A stretch of DNA of 48,209 nucleotides from a virus. Numbering within the stretch: position 1 is the first letter of the stretch; the number at the start of each line of letters is the position of its first letter. Location of the stretch: IMG/VR virus record IMGVR_UViG_3300041404_000129, positions 1 to 48,209 of that record. One strand, 5' to 3'. A program made the position numbers and the translations under genes. Under the pieces are notes generated by a model. The model was not told the DNA's origin. It saw only the letters and a list, made by a program, of their open reading frames with translations, and did not search any database. Of the stretch, positions 30,018 to 38,327 are shown piece by piece.

Positions 30018-31242
30018 CTGCCATCTCCGGCTGCCGGCTCTTCCTCTCCGCCCGCTTCAACTCAACATACTTCTGATAGGCGGCGCTCTTTGGCTGCGTG
30101 AGCCCGAGCCCCTTGCACCACCAGTCATTCCGCAGAAGGACCTTGCAGAGCCTCCGCCAGGACGGTGCCCAATGAGCATTTTCGAGGACCCGCGGAGCTT
30201 CTTGCGGAATGCCGTCCGTGTAGCCGCGCCCCTTCCATCCACGGATGAAAACACCGAACTTCGCTTTATAGTGCTCGCGCGTGGCTGGTGGCAGCGACCC
30301 GAGAAGGAGAGTGCAGAAGGATTCCCACGTATGGCCCTCAGGGCAAGCAACTCGGTTGTAGCCGTTGATGTTTCCGGATTCGTTGATATACAAGGCGCCC
30401 GAGTTGGCGCCGTTGACACGCGCCACCACTCGAAACCAGCTCTCCGGCTCGATCAGGTGGTACAACCATAACCCCCGGCGCTGGTCGTCGCCGTACGGCT
30501 GGCAGATGCGCATCTGGTGGATGCTCAAACCTGCAAGGTGCATCATGTCGTAGAGACGGTTGTAAGGTAGCTTCGTTTTGCCGTGATAGGTCCAGACGTC
30601 GGCCGTCTTCCAGTCGTAAATCGGGTAGACGTTGAAGAGTCCAGCCTCAACCAGGGTGGTGAACCGCCGGCCGGCGTAGCACGCCTTGTCGTTGCTGGCG
30701 ATCGATCGGAACCGGTTCAGGCTTTCGTCGCACCGAATGCCAACGAAGGCGCCAGCGTCGACCCCGTTCCCGTACCAGAGACCGAACAGCACCATGAACT
30801 CCTCGAACTCCATCCGCGACTGAAAAAACGGAAAGTGCTCCGGGTCAGAGATGCACGCCGGGTGATTAGGCAGGGACCGCACCCACGCTTCCCGGGCTTC
30901 CGGCTCCCAGCAACACCACCGGGGTTGGTACTGACTCACCGCGTTACGGAGGAGCATGGGGAGGCACACCCAGAACTGATCCGAGTGCTCGCGGTACATG
31001 TCGAGCATCTCCCTGACATGCTCCATGGTGGCGGCGTACTGCGCCTCCAGGTCGATCACGAGGATGCCGACACGGCGCCCCCTGGTAATGGCTTCCTCCA
31101 TGACTAGATGCAGCATCACGGTGGAATCCTTGCCGCCAGAAAAGCTCACGTACAATCGCTCGAACGAATCGAACGCGAACCGAATTCGATCCCGCGCCGC
31201 GTCGAGTACATTGGTGGTGGAGTAGAGCTTAGAGTTGCTCAT
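30001..31242 (-). CDS. PAPS reductase-family protein (IbrA-like, DUF3440)
   Basis: A 413-residue PP-loop protein. SGGKDS at 35-40 is the ATP-binding loop; FAFDSFERLYVSFSGGKDST is the classic start. Later family features are GIRCDESLNRF, PIYDWKTADVWTY, LPYNRLYDMMHLAGLS and IRICQPYGDDQRRGLW. IbrA, from E. coli, is the named relative and works with a ParB-like partner, IbrB; the reaction of these proteins is not established. Here the ParB-like gene lies just upstream with one small gene between, and translation is coupled (TGATG). Confidence 0.85.
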   Translation of the reverse strand: MSNSKLYSTTNVLDAARDRIRFAFDSFERLYVSFSGGKDSTVMLHLVMEEAITRGRRVGILVIDLEAQYAATMEHVREMLDMYREHSDQFWVCLPMLLRNAVSQYQPRWCCWEPEAREAWVRSLPNHPACISDPEHFPFFQSRMEFEEFMVLFGLWYGNGVDAGAFVGIRCDESLNRFRSIASNDKACYAGRRFTTLVEAGLFNVYPIYDWKTADVWTYHGKTKLPYNRLYDMMHLAGLSIHQMRICQPYGDDQRRGLWLYHLIEPESWFRVVARVNGANSGALYINESGNINGYNRVACPEGHTWESFCTLLLGSLPPATREHYKAKFGVFIRGWKGRGYTDGIPQEAPRVLENAHWAPSWRRLCKVLLRNDWWCKGLGLTQPKSAAYQKYVELKRAERKSRQPEMADAAGG

Positions 31243-31664
31243 CAGTAGAGGTTCACTTTCGCGGCAACGCCGGCCGCCTCAAGGTCCACCCGTTCCTCGC
31301 CGCGGGCTTCAAGCCACACATTAAGCGCACGCAACGCTTCCCGGTTGGCGGCGTCCCGCTCAGGCTCGCTCAGCAGAGAGAACCCGCTGCGGAAGACAGC
31401 GGGGACGCGAGTTGCATAGCACATAGCGGCTTGACCGAGCCAGGCGATACGGTTCATGTTCTCGTTGGTGAGGTAGTGCTCGCATGAGTGCGGCCAATCG
31501 CGAAGAAGGCCATCAAGCGCGGCCCCGAATCGCGGCAGGTCGCGGAGGAACTCGGCATACGCTCGGCGCGCCTGATCCGTGCTCATGCCCTCCGGGGGAA
31601 GGGTTTCGTAGAGCCCCGCCGGGTAGCACTCCCATTTATCCCAGGTGTGATAGATGCGCTTCAC
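31242..31664 (-). CDS. small protein between the IbrB-like and IbrA-like genes
   Basis: A 140-residue helical protein beginning MKRIYHTWDKWECYPAGLY, with LPRFGAALDGLLRDWPHSCEHYL and MNRIAWLGQAAMCYATRVP. I know no function. It is locked between ParB-like and PAPS-reductase genes by GTGA and TGATG overlaps, suggesting it is a third part of the same system. Confidence 0.65.
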   Translation of the reverse strand: MKRIYHTWDKWECYPAGLYETLPPEGMSTDQARRAYAEFLRDLPRFGAALDGLLRDWPHSCEHYLTNENMNRIAWLGQAAMCYATRVPAVFRSGFSLLSEPERDAANREALRALNVWLEARGEERVDLEAAGVAAKVNLY

Positions 31665-32365
31665 TCTGCCACCTCTTCCAGCTCCGCATCTTTTTCATCT
31701 GCCGGGACGCCGTCAGCGATGTCCCATGCCATGGAGAAATCTGCGTCAGCAAACATTTCGGCGAGACCAGTGATTTGTGTCAGGCGGAGCACCTCGTCCG
31801 GGTCCATGCCTAACTCTCGCCCGATCTTTTCGTCTGTCCAGTTTCGGCGCTTCAGCTCAAGCACGATATCCGACATCGCGGACACCTTGTGCTTGCCGCG
31901 GGCGCGGTTGTGGCGAATCGTGGAAGCGATGCGGTCACCACGGTCCAGCCGGTCGCCATTGATGACCGTCACAGGGAGGAAGCCGAGGACGCGGGCGGAG
32001 ACAGTCTCCGATTCCTTGCCAACGCGATGCCGGTGAAACCCGTCCACGACCTCGAAAGCCCGGTCATCCCGCCGCCATGCCACGATCGGCTGCGTGTAGC
32101 CATCCTCTCCGATGGAGTGCTCCAATAGCTTCATCTCGGGCGGCGCGACGGAGTTGGGGTTGTAGTCGTTCGCTCCTACCTCGTCGGCCGGCACCCACAG
32201 GACGAGATCCACGGGCTCCGCCTTGAACGGGCTCGCCTCGTGAAGCCGCTCCCGGATCAAGTTGATCGCGTGCACCCGGTCGTCCAGGGGGAGCCCGTCG
32301 AGAGCAGTGAGGCCCGCACAGATACGCCCGGCCAACTCGTTTGCCTGCTCGCGAAAAAGACCCAT
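31661..32365 (-). CDS. ParB-like nuclease-domain protein (IbrB-like)
   Basis: A 234-residue protein with a ParB/Srx-type domain: VPADEVGANDYNPNSVAP (residues 58-75), LLEHSIGEDGYTQPIVAW and VVDGFHRHRVG (107-116). A helix-turn-helix follows (WTDEKIGRELGMDPDEVLRL). IbrB-like proteins accompany IbrA-like PAPS reductases. It is probably DNA-binding. The acidic tail ends in the GTGA overlap to the next gene. GGAGG lies upstream of the ATG. Confidence 0.8.
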   Translation of the reverse strand: MGLFREQANELAGRICAGLTALDGLPLDDRVHAINLIRERLHEASPFKAEPVDLVLWVPADEVGANDYNPNSVAPPEMKLLEHSIGEDGYTQPIVAWRRDDRAFEVVDGFHRHRVGKESETVSARVLGFLPVTVINGDRLDRGDRIASTIRHNRARGKHKVSAMSDIVLELKRRNWTDEKIGRELGMDPDEVLRLTQITGLAEMFADADFSMAWDIADGVPADEKDAELEEVAE

Positions 32366-32680
32366 CTACGCCTCCGTCTCGCGGCAGAACCACGCGTCCG
32401 GGTCATTGTTGATCATCGCTTCGGCAATACCCATGGCGTTCTGTTCGTTGAGGACGAATCCGGTAGCATCGAATTCCATGCTGATGGAGCCCTCGCCGGA
32501 GAACGCTCCGAGCGTAACCCATCCGAGGAACGGGTCTTCGGTGTCCAGTCTCACCTCGGCGATGCCATCGTCTCCGCGGCCGTCGTCAAACCGCAGCAGG
32601 ATGTTGCCTTCGTTGTCCATCTCGGGATAGAGGTTAACCGCTTGCTGGATCTCGTTTGTGGTTGCCAGTCGAATGTTCAT
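32366..32680 (-). CDS. acidic small protein heading the IbrA/B operon
   Basis: A 104-residue acidic protein (MNIRLATTNEIQQAVNLYPEM..., NILLRFDDGRGDDGIAEVR) that I do not recognise. It starts at 32680 after GAGGGGGATGCG and directly precedes the ParB-like ATG. It is the first gene from the operator-bearing promoter at 32714. Its charge could suit a DNA mimic or inhibitor, but that is only a guess. Confidence 0.6.
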   Translation of the reverse strand: MNIRLATTNEIQQAVNLYPEMDNEGNILLRFDDGRGDDGIAEVRLDTEDPFLGWVTLGAFSGEGSISMEFDATGFVLNEQNAMGIAEAMINNDPDAWFCRETEA

Positions 32681-32713
32681 CGCATCCCCCTCGGTCTCGG
32701 TCATCATGTAGCG

Positions 32714-32742
32714 ACTATACAACGCCGCATTGCGGTTGTCAA
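32714..32742 (-). promoter_or_regulatory. promoter with CGCAATGCG operator (IbrA/B operon)
   Basis: Reading the minus strand: TTGACA (32742-32737), 17 bases, TATAGT (32719-32714). The operator palindrome sits at 32734-32726, two bases after the -35, and extends to 11 bp (CCGCA-A-TGCGG). Same design as at 963, 38328, 40783 and 42965. Confidence 0.85.
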
Positions 32743-32751
32743 TGGTCAATG

Positions 32752-33747
32752 TCAGCCGGGCGCCCCTGCCAATTTCTCGCGGAGAGTCGCGAGGCCCTTC
32801 TCCAGTTCCGGCCGCGGGATCTTCTTCAGGTCGGCAGGAGTGGAGGCGCCGAAGATGCTTTGCGCCATCGGTCCGGCATCCTCTTTGCTCAGGCGGCGCA
32901 ACTCCTTGACGATGTCGGCAACGAGGTCCGGTTCGGCTATTACATTCCTGGTCTGATGCCATTCAACCATGGCGCGCCCATGCCTGCGCGTGATGCGCTC
33001 TCCCGGCTTGAAGAGCCCCTTGAACTGCTCAGGGATGCGACTAAACACCTTCTCTCCGGGCTCCTGCGGACTGAGATCCGGGACGCCATGGGCCATCGGC
33101 GGAAGCACCAATCCAACCGTCACGTCGTACAGAAAAAGCTTTCCTCCCACAGGCATCCAGCCGAGATAAACAGGGCCTTTCTTGGGCGGGTCGGTATAGC
33201 CTGCACGCTCGGCCTCGGAGCGCTTCTGACCTCCGAGGTTCCACAGGTTGGCCTCTTCGCTGCGGAAGGTAAGGACGAGCCGAGCGCCGCAGTGCATCAT
33301 GTAGTCACGGAGGTGACGGCGGGCAACCTTCGGAGCAATCCATGCGGACGGGGACACCTTGTCCCTCTTGGATTCGTCGCCGCGGCTGAGCCGCTGCACC
33401 TCAGCTTCGTGGTAGTCGAGGTACCCCCCTTCTCCGCTGTGCTCCAGGGACATGCCGTCGACACCGATCAACCGGAACCCCTGCTTGATCGCGAACTCAA
33501 TAGCCTCGCGGTACCGCTCGGAACTGAAAGGGGCGTTTAGGCGAATGATCTTGAACTTGAAGTATTTCTCATAATTGGCAGACCGTCCCCCTTCAGTGTC
33601 TATGACGGCAATCTCTCCTCCTTCAACCTCTCGCATGCCTTCGAGAAGCTCAAACATGCTCCAGGTCTTGCCTGAGTGGCCTGCCCCGGCAAGAGACAGG
33701 ATTAATGGAACGCGAATCGACGCGGGCTCTTCTACGGTGAAGCTCAT
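32752..33747 (-). CDS. RecA-family ATPase (Sak4-like)
   Basis: A 331-residue P-loop ATPase. Walker A is GAGHSGKTWS at 21-30 and Walker B is RLIGVDGMS at 92-100; VLTFRSEE follows later. Phage proteins of this type next to a RecE-like exonuclease act in single-strand annealing and recombination (Sak4 group). Leader AGGAGGATTTGCG before the ATG at 33747. The pair with the exonuclease upstream supports a recombination role. Confidence 0.7.
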   Translation of the reverse strand: MSFTVEEPASIRVPLILSLAGAGHSGKTWSMFELLEGMREVEGGEIAVIDTEGGRSANYEKYFKFKIIRLNAPFSSERYREAIEFAIKQGFRLIGVDGMSLEHSGEGGYLDYHEAEVQRLSRGDESKRDKVSPSAWIAPKVARRHLRDYMMHCGARLVLTFRSEEANLWNLGGQKRSEAERAGYTDPPKKGPVYLGWMPVGGKLFLYDVTVGLVLPPMAHGVPDLSPQEPGEKVFSRIPEQFKGLFKPGERITRRHGRAMVEWHQTRNVIAEPDLVADIVKELRRLSKEDAGPMAQSIFGASTPADLKKIPRPELEKGLATLREKLAGAPG

Positions 33748-33758
33748 CGCAAATCCTC

Positions 33759-34724
33759 CTAAAACCATGACGGATCGGGCCGAGTCGGCGGCGCCTCTCC
33801 GAACAGGTTAACTGTAAGGTACATCTCGCGTTCCAGGTCGCGGTCCCATGCTTCCGCGGCCTGAGCGTGGTACATGGGCCACTTGCCGGAATCGAGACAT
33901 CTTTTCCACGTGCGGCACGAGCGTGTCCACCGCTGGCGTCCGAGGGTTGCCATACTCCCGGCGACTTGCTGAACATGCCAGCAATAGGGCGGGACGGGCT
34001 CGATTGCCAGGAAGCGAAGCGGTACCCGGCCGGCAAGGCGCGGAAAGCAGTGCTCGACAGCCGAGACGTAGGCAGCGTGCTGGATGTCATACCCGCACGG
34101 CACCATGCTGCGGGCGAAGCCTCCTGGCTCGGCGGAGTACGTGAACTTAAAGTCCAGAATCTCCTGCGCGTCGCGACGGATCGCATCCAGGCGCGCGCGG
34201 CACGGCACCTGCCCCTCTGGCACCTCCTCGAACCACAGCGCCGTCACCTCGGTGTCGTATTGCGAAAGGTCGATCGGTTCCACCCCGTTTTCCGGATCTC
34301 CGAGCGCCAGAGACGCGCGGACACCTTCACACGTTGCCGCCAGCTCGTCGCGCTTTTTCTCCAGGAGCGGAATCAGCCCGGCGTCTCTCGCTTCGTCGCG
34401 TTCCGCCTTGGCTTTCTTGGTCTTGAAGTCGTCTGCCACGATCACGGCGACGGACTTGTCCCCGCCGAGAAAATACTGGTGGAGCAGGGTGCCACGCTCC
34501 TTGTTCGCCGACTTGCTTTCCGACTCCTCCGGCCTGTCCTGCCCTCCAAGAAGCGGATGGAACGCCCACGCCTTCCGGGGGCAGGTGATCAGCTCCGCGG
34601 CGATGGACCTGGACAGGGTCGGCATGCCGTTGATCCGGCCCCAGGCGTCGCGGTGGTACTCGGACGCCGGGACCTGATGGAGCAGGGCATGGGGGCGGAC
34701 GTCGGCCCACGTCTCGCCGCTCAC
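33759..34724 (-). CDS. PD-(D/E)XK exonuclease (RecE/RecB-like)
   Basis: A 321-residue nuclease. Motifs: CPRKAW (48-53), GTLLHQYFLGG with H82, the catalytic D180 (ARLDAI), EILDFKF with D191 and K193, and QHAAY (215-219). It probably makes 3' overhangs from DNA ends for the recombinase encoded next. GTG start by overlap with the previous stop (GTGA). Confidence 0.82.
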   Translation of the reverse strand: MSGETWADVRPHALLHQVPASEYHRDAWGRINGMPTLSRSIAAELITCPRKAWAFHPLLGGQDRPEESESKSANKERGTLLHQYFLGGDKSVAVIVADDFKTKKAKAERDEARDAGLIPLLEKKRDELAATCEGVRASLALGDPENGVEPIDLSQYDTEVTALWFEEVPEGQVPCRARLDAIRRDAQEILDFKFTYSAEPGGFARSMVPCGYDIQHAAYVSAVEHCFPRLAGRVPLRFLAIEPVPPYCWHVQQVAGSMATLGRQRWTRSCRTWKRCLDSGKWPMYHAQAAEAWDRDLEREMYLTVNLFGEAPPTRPDPSWF

Positions 34725-34906
34725 CTCGGAACCTCACCTTTCCATCCGGCGGCCCGCTTAGCGATCCGGTACGCATCGGCCAATGGGTAGCCGGCCGGAT
34801 TCCCTTCGGGCACAGCGACGACCACCGGCTGCATTCTGGTCTCGCCAGATTCGCTGTCCCAGAACGGTAGCTTTCGCATGGTGTACCGCTGATTGGTGGC
34901 GCTCAT
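34721..34906 (-). CDS. small basic protein, unknown
   Basis: A 61-residue protein (MSATNQRYTMRKLPFWDSES...). ATGA and GTGA overlaps at its two ends. GGGAGG precedes the ATG. No family recognised. Confidence 0.5.
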   Translation of the reverse strand: MSATNQRYTMRKLPFWDSESGETRMQPVVVAVPEGNPAGYPLADAYRIAKRAAGWKGEVPR

Positions 34907-35625
34907 GCACGCCTCCCGGTTGCCGGTGGCGTCCACGTATCGGGCCGGCCGTCACGGTGCTCCTCGGCATAGGCCAATGCCCACGCGCGGACCCGGTCAT
35001 ACCACTGCCAATCCGTCAGTGCCAACGAGGCGTCCTGATTCCAACCCTTCGAAGTCTCCGGCCGAGTCTCGCGGGAGCGATACTCCCGGATCTCCCCGGA
35101 GAGCCGGGCCATGGGGACGTAAAGCCATGTCGGCGTTACGCCGATGGCAGCCTTGTCCGCGTGGCAGAACAGCGACGGGTCACGCCGTTCCTGTCGCGCC
35201 ATGAATCGCGAGTGGAGGAGGACGAAATCGTGCCAGCACCACGAAACGCCCGAGCGGGTCCGCGCGATGATTCGCTTCATTCGCCGAGCGGCCCATATCG
35301 GATGACGCTCTCCGTCCTCTCCGTCCATGGTGCGGCATCCGATGTATCCGAGGTCGTGAATGATGAAGCAGATCCACAGACGCCAGTCTCGTAGCGAGGT
35401 GGTGACGCCGGTAGATGAGCAGGTGACGAGCCGCCATCCGTAGAGACGACGCCACGCCAGCGCCACCATGAATGGATGAAGGATGAACTGGTGCGCGCCG
35501 ACGAGAACCGACTTCGTCCCGACCGGGAGACCTCGCCACCAGCGGCGAATGTCCCCCGCGAACACGTACAACGCGAAGGCGTTGGCCGCGACCAGCCATC
35601 CAAGCAGGATACCGACCCTGCTCAT
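34903..35625 (-). CDS. HD-like phosphohydrolase with N-terminal membrane segment
   Basis: A 240-residue protein. Residues 4-22 are hydrophobic (VGILLGWLVAANAFALYVF). The catalytic-looking part has H90-D91 (IIHDLGYIG), H108 (GERHP), H132-D133 (WHDF), H138 (LHSR) and H155/D157 (CHADK), like an HD-domain metal hydrolase acting on nucleotides. The substrate is unknown. ATGA overlap with the RHH gene upstream. Confidence 0.65.
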   Translation of the reverse strand: MSRVGILLGWLVAANAFALYVFAGDIRRWWRGLPVGTKSVLVGAHQFILHPFMVALAWRRLYGWRLVTCSSTGVTTSLRDWRLWICFIIHDLGYIGCRTMDGEDGERHPIWAARRMKRIIARTRSGVSWCWHDFVLLHSRFMARQERRDPSLFCHADKAAIGVTPTWLYVPMARLSGEIREYRSRETRPETSKGWNQDASLALTDWQWYDRVRAWALAYAEEHRDGRPDTWTPPATGRRA

Positions 35626-35801
35626 GTCGCCTCCGGGAAGCAGGCCCGGCGAACGCCTTCCCGGGCGAGGTCGTTGACCGTCAGGCCGGTACGTTTCTCC
35701 GCGTCGCGTACGGGCCACTCAGATGGAATCTTGATCGTTACCCTCCGTGACTTTGACGGCGGCGGCTGAGCTTCAGTTTCATCGCTGCGCTTCTGTGGCA
35801 T
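35622..35801 (-). CDS. Arc/CopG-like RHH repressor
   Basis: A 59-residue protein. After a flexible start, SRRVTIKIPSEWPVRDAEKR forms the DNA-contacting strand and the first helix, and LTVNDLAREGVRRAC the second. It is divergent from the metallopeptidase operon and heads the recombination operon. Its promoter has two CCGCGG sites around the -10 box, so self-repression is likely. Confidence 0.7.
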   Translation of the reverse strand: MPQKRSDETEAQPPPSKSRRVTIKIPSEWPVRDAEKRTGLTVNDLAREGVRRACFPEAT

Positions 35802-35826
35802 GGATTCCTCCAGTTCCGAGTTGCTA

Positions 35827-35862
35827 CCGCGGAGTGTACCGCGGAGCGCAACGGGAACACAA
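35827..35862 (-). promoter_or_regulatory. RHH promoter with twin CCGCGG operator
   Basis: Reading the minus strand: TTGTGT (35862-35857), 18 bases, TACACT (35838-35833). The -10 box is flanked exactly by two CCGCGG palindromes (35827-35832 and 35839-35844), 12 bp apart, within a 10-bp direct repeat CTCCGCGGTA. This is a natural binding site for two RHH dimers. Confidence 0.6.
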
Positions 35863-35937
35863 GAGGGTAGACGAACGGCGTTCTATCTGATACCCTCGCA
35901 TCAACACTCGGAACCGGCCGCAGGCCCGGAGATGACC

Positions 35938-36612
35938 ATGGCGAAAAAGGCGAAGAAGAGCACCTATGAGATCGTCCGCGATGACGAACGACCCGACCTC
36001 TACGACCTCATGCGGGAACTGGTGGACGATCACCACGACGAGCTGCGGGACGCGCGGATCGCGATTGCATGGCGCCATGGGTGGAAGCCGGACGCGGACG
36101 GGCGCATGCACCTCGGCCAGCTCAAGAAGGCATCTGACCTGGACCGCCAGCTCCACAGCTACGACCTGATCGTCCTCCTGAACTATGAGGTGTGGACGTC
36201 GGTCAACTTCACCCCGGCGCAGCAGCGAGCGCTGTTTGACCATGAGCTGTGCCATGGCGCGCTGTCGCTGGACCCGGAGACCGGCGAGCCGCGGTACACC
36301 CCGGACGGCAGGTTGATCTACAGGACCCGCAAGCACGACATGGAGGAGTTCCGCCAGATCGTCGACCGCCACGGGATGTGGAAGGGCGACATCGCTGCAT
36401 TCGTGGAGGCGGCCATGGCGTCGAAGGCTCCATCACAGATGACACTGGAGCCGCCTGCCGAAAGCGTGGCGCAACGAGTGATCGACGCGATGGTCAGCGA
36501 TGATCCAGAGATGGCCAACATCCGAGAGGCACTACGCCCAAAGAGGGGCTCCAGTATCGAGAAGGTCACGATCTCGACCGGCGACAAGTCCGTGACGCTG
36601 GAGGCGCGCTGA
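35938..36612 (+). CDS. putative phage metallopeptidase (HELCH)
   Basis: A 224-residue protein. LNYEVWTSVNFTPAQQRALF precedes DHELCHGAL with H102, E103 and H106, a zinc HExxH site of the phage metallopeptidase family. The N-terminus is basic (MAKKAKKSTYEIVRDD). The C-terminal part is helical with an acidic stretch. The ATG at 35938 has GGAG six bases upstream; an ATG at 35932 sits too close to it. It heads a plus-strand operon with RusA. The natural target is unknown. Confidence 0.75.
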   Translation: MAKKAKKSTYEIVRDDERPDLYDLMRELVDDHHDELRDARIAIAWRHGWKPDADGRMHLGQLKKASDLDRQLHSYDLIVLLNYEVWTSVNFTPAQQRALFDHELCHGALSLDPETGEPRYTPDGRLIYRTRKHDMEEFRQIVDRHGMWKGDIAAFVEAAMASKAPSQMTLEPPAESVAQRVIDAMVSDDPEMANIREALRPKRGSSIEKVTISTGDKSVTLEAR

Positions 36613-37007
36613 TGGCACGACCTATACCCGGAGCCCAAACCGTGAGCGCGCCATGGCAGGCCCCGGACCTGACGGCAGAGGAGCGCGGCAGGCTGCTGAA
36701 ATGGTTGCCGGCAGAGGCGGAGCCCCATCCGCTGGCGGTAGCAGGCTATCTACGTAACGTCAAACGCCACGCCGAGCAGTGGGGTCCGGTGCTCATAGCG
36801 GCGCTGATCGAGCGCGGGGTACTGGAGTCGGAAGGAAACCCGCTCGATGCGTTGGACGAGTTGCTGGCGCCCGAAGGCAAGGGATGGGTGGACATGCCGC
36901 CTGATGCCCCGTTCCGATGCGGTGACTGTGAGTGGCACGGGAAGTGTGGGCGCCTCGACGCCGCGGGGAATTGCCCGGCATGCGGCGGGCAGGTGGAGCC
37001 GCTATGA
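36612..37007 (+). CDS. zinc-ribbon protein between peptidase and RusA
   Basis: A 131-residue protein: helical first half (LTAEERGRLLKWLPAEAE, VLIAALIERGVLE) and a C-terminal zinc ribbon (RCGDCEWHGKC, NCPACGG). TGATG overlap with the peptidase and ATGA with RusA. Role unknown. Confidence 0.6.
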   Translation: MARPIPGAQTVSAPWQAPDLTAEERGRLLKWLPAEAEPHPLAVAGYLRNVKRHAEQWGPVLIAALIERGVLESEGNPLDALDELLAPEGKGWVDMPPDAPFRCGDCEWHGKCGRLDAAGNCPACGGQVEPL

Positions 37008-37528
37008 GCGTGCCGCGGAGCGTTGCGTTCTTCGTGCCCGGAGTCCCTCAGCCGGGCGGATCAAAGAAGGGTTTCGCCATCCAGAACAAGGCAACCGGGA
37101 AGTGGCGGGCTATCGTGGTGGAGGACGCGAAGCACAACGCCTCATGGCGGGCCGTGGTATCCCTTGCCGCACAAGAGGCCGGGTTTGATCCGTTCCTTGG
37201 CCCGGTTGTCCTGACGCTGGAATTCAGGATGCCGCGCCCGAAGGGGCACTACGGGACCGGCAGGCGCGCGCACGTATTGAAGGAGTCGGCGCCACTCGCG
37301 CACACATCGAAGCCGGATCGCACGAAACTCATGAGATCCACCGAGGACGCGCTCACCGGCATCGCCTGGAAGGACGATACACAGGTAGTAGACGGTCGAA
37401 CAACGAAGCTCTACACCAACGATGGCCGGCCCGGGTGCATGATCACCATCACCGAGTTCCTGGGCGATCGCGTTGCCAGAGCGGTGGTAGTCTCTGTGCC
37501 CGTCGAACAGGTCGGGCTGCCTCTGTAG
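37004..37528 (+). CDS. RusA-like Holliday junction resolvase
   Basis: A 174-residue protein. Family motifs are HTSKPDRTKLMRSTEDALTG (residues 100-119) and WKDDTQVV (122-129), with conserved acids D105, D115, D124 and D125. RusA cuts Holliday junctions and branched DNA before packaging. It is the last gene of its operon and is followed by a hairpin. Confidence 0.88.
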   Translation: MSVPRSVAFFVPGVPQPGGSKKGFAIQNKATGKWRAIVVEDAKHNASWRAVVSLAAQEAGFDPFLGPVVLTLEFRMPRPKGHYGTGRRAHVLKESAPLAHTSKPDRTKLMRSTEDALTGIAWKDDTQVVDGRTTKLYTNDGRPGCMITITEFLGDRVARAVVVSVPVEQVGLPL

Positions 37529-37536
37529 GGGGAGGG

Positions 37537-37561
37537 GCGGGGCCTGACCTACCGGCCCCGC
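37537..37561. terminator. terminator-like hairpin between converging operons
   Basis: GCGGGGCC (37537-37544) and GGCCCCGC (37554-37561) form a perfect 8-bp stem with a 9-base loop, nine bases after the RusA stop and seven before the end of the converging minus gene. No T-run. Confidence 0.6.
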
Positions 37562-37567
37562 AGGTGG

Positions 37568-37978
37568 TCACGTCGCGGCGGCTGCCGCCTGATGCGCGGC
37601 CAGGATCTTGGCCAGAAGCTTGGCCCTCTCCGCGTAGTGCAGCTCGTAGCCGTCCGTGTTGCAGATCCGCTCGGCGCATGCGTCGCACCGATAGCTAAAC
37701 CTCGGGTCAACTGATGGGTGGGGCTTCCTGCATGTCACGCACGTGATCCACTCATCTATGGCCGTCGCGTATGTGTCCGCGGCCGCTCGAGGTAGCTTGC
37801 ACTCCGGGCACTCGGCCTCGTCGGGATACCGCGGTTCGTCGCAGTGCGGGCACTCCCAACCGCCGTTCTTCGTGCACCACTCCTCGTGCCGTCCGCTGAA
37901 GATCTCTTTGACGGTGCGGTCATCGCGGATCGCTACCGCCGGTTTCGCCGCGTAACAGTTGCATGCCTGGGCGGTCAT
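37568..37978 (-). CDS. protein with several zinc-ribbon CxxC pairs
   Basis: A 136-residue protein. CxxC pairs: CPHC, CPEC, CVTC and CDAC, plus CNC near the start and a late C, enough for two or more zinc sites. The C-terminal helix is alanine-rich (LLAKILAAHQAAAAAT). Third gene from the 38.3 kb promoter. ATGA overlap. Role unknown. Confidence 0.6.
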   Translation of the reverse strand: MTAQACNCYAAKPAVAIRDDRTVKEIFSGRHEEWCTKNGGWECPHCDEPRYPDEAECPECKLPRAAADTYATAIDEWITCVTCRKPHPSVDPRFSYRCDACAERICNTDGYELHYAERAKLLAKILAAHQAAAAAT

Positions 37979-38160
37979 CTCGGCACCTCCGGCCGCCGGA
38001 GCCGGTCAACATTCGTCGCGTGGCAGAACACCTGGACCGACCCGGAGATGAACGGCGCGTGCACCAGGAGCTTGCCGCCGTGCAGCGGGTGGCACCGATC
38101 CGAGCTGAGGAAGCCCTGGAGCCGCGCGGCGGAGAGGGGGAGGCCGCGGAAGACGGTCAC
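37975..38160 (-). CDS. small protein, unknown
   Basis: A 61-residue, slightly basic protein with a beta-like centre (KLLVHAPFISGSVQVFCHA). GTG start by GTGA overlap with the gene at 38157. Not recognised. Confidence 0.5.
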   Translation of the reverse strand: MTVFRGLPLSAARLQGFLSSDRCHPLHGGKLLVHAPFISGSVQVFCHATNVDRLRRPEVPR

Positions 38161-38291
38161 GCGAGCGACTTCCTAAGCGCAGAGATTTCCGCAAGGAGTG
38201 ACTCGACTTCTTCTGGCTCCAGGCTGTCGGCGTTACCTTCCAGAAACTCCTCCAGATCCTCAATCGTTGGCTGCATGCTCTCAACGTTCAT
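38157..38291 (-). CDS. 44-residue acidic helical protein
   Basis: A very small, strongly acidic protein with a single helical pattern (PTIEDLEEFLEGNADSLEP, VESLLAEISALRKSL). It is well supported: it follows an operator-type promoter, has the leader AGGAGGATTTGCG, and ends in GTGA overlap. Its charge suggests a protein-protein or DNA-mimic role, not proven. Confidence 0.65.
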   Translation of the reverse strand: MNVESMQPTIEDLEEFLEGNADSLEPEEVESLLAEISALRKSLA

Positions 38292-38327
38292 CGCAAATCC
38301 TCCTGGGCTCTCGCCCTGACAAGAAGA

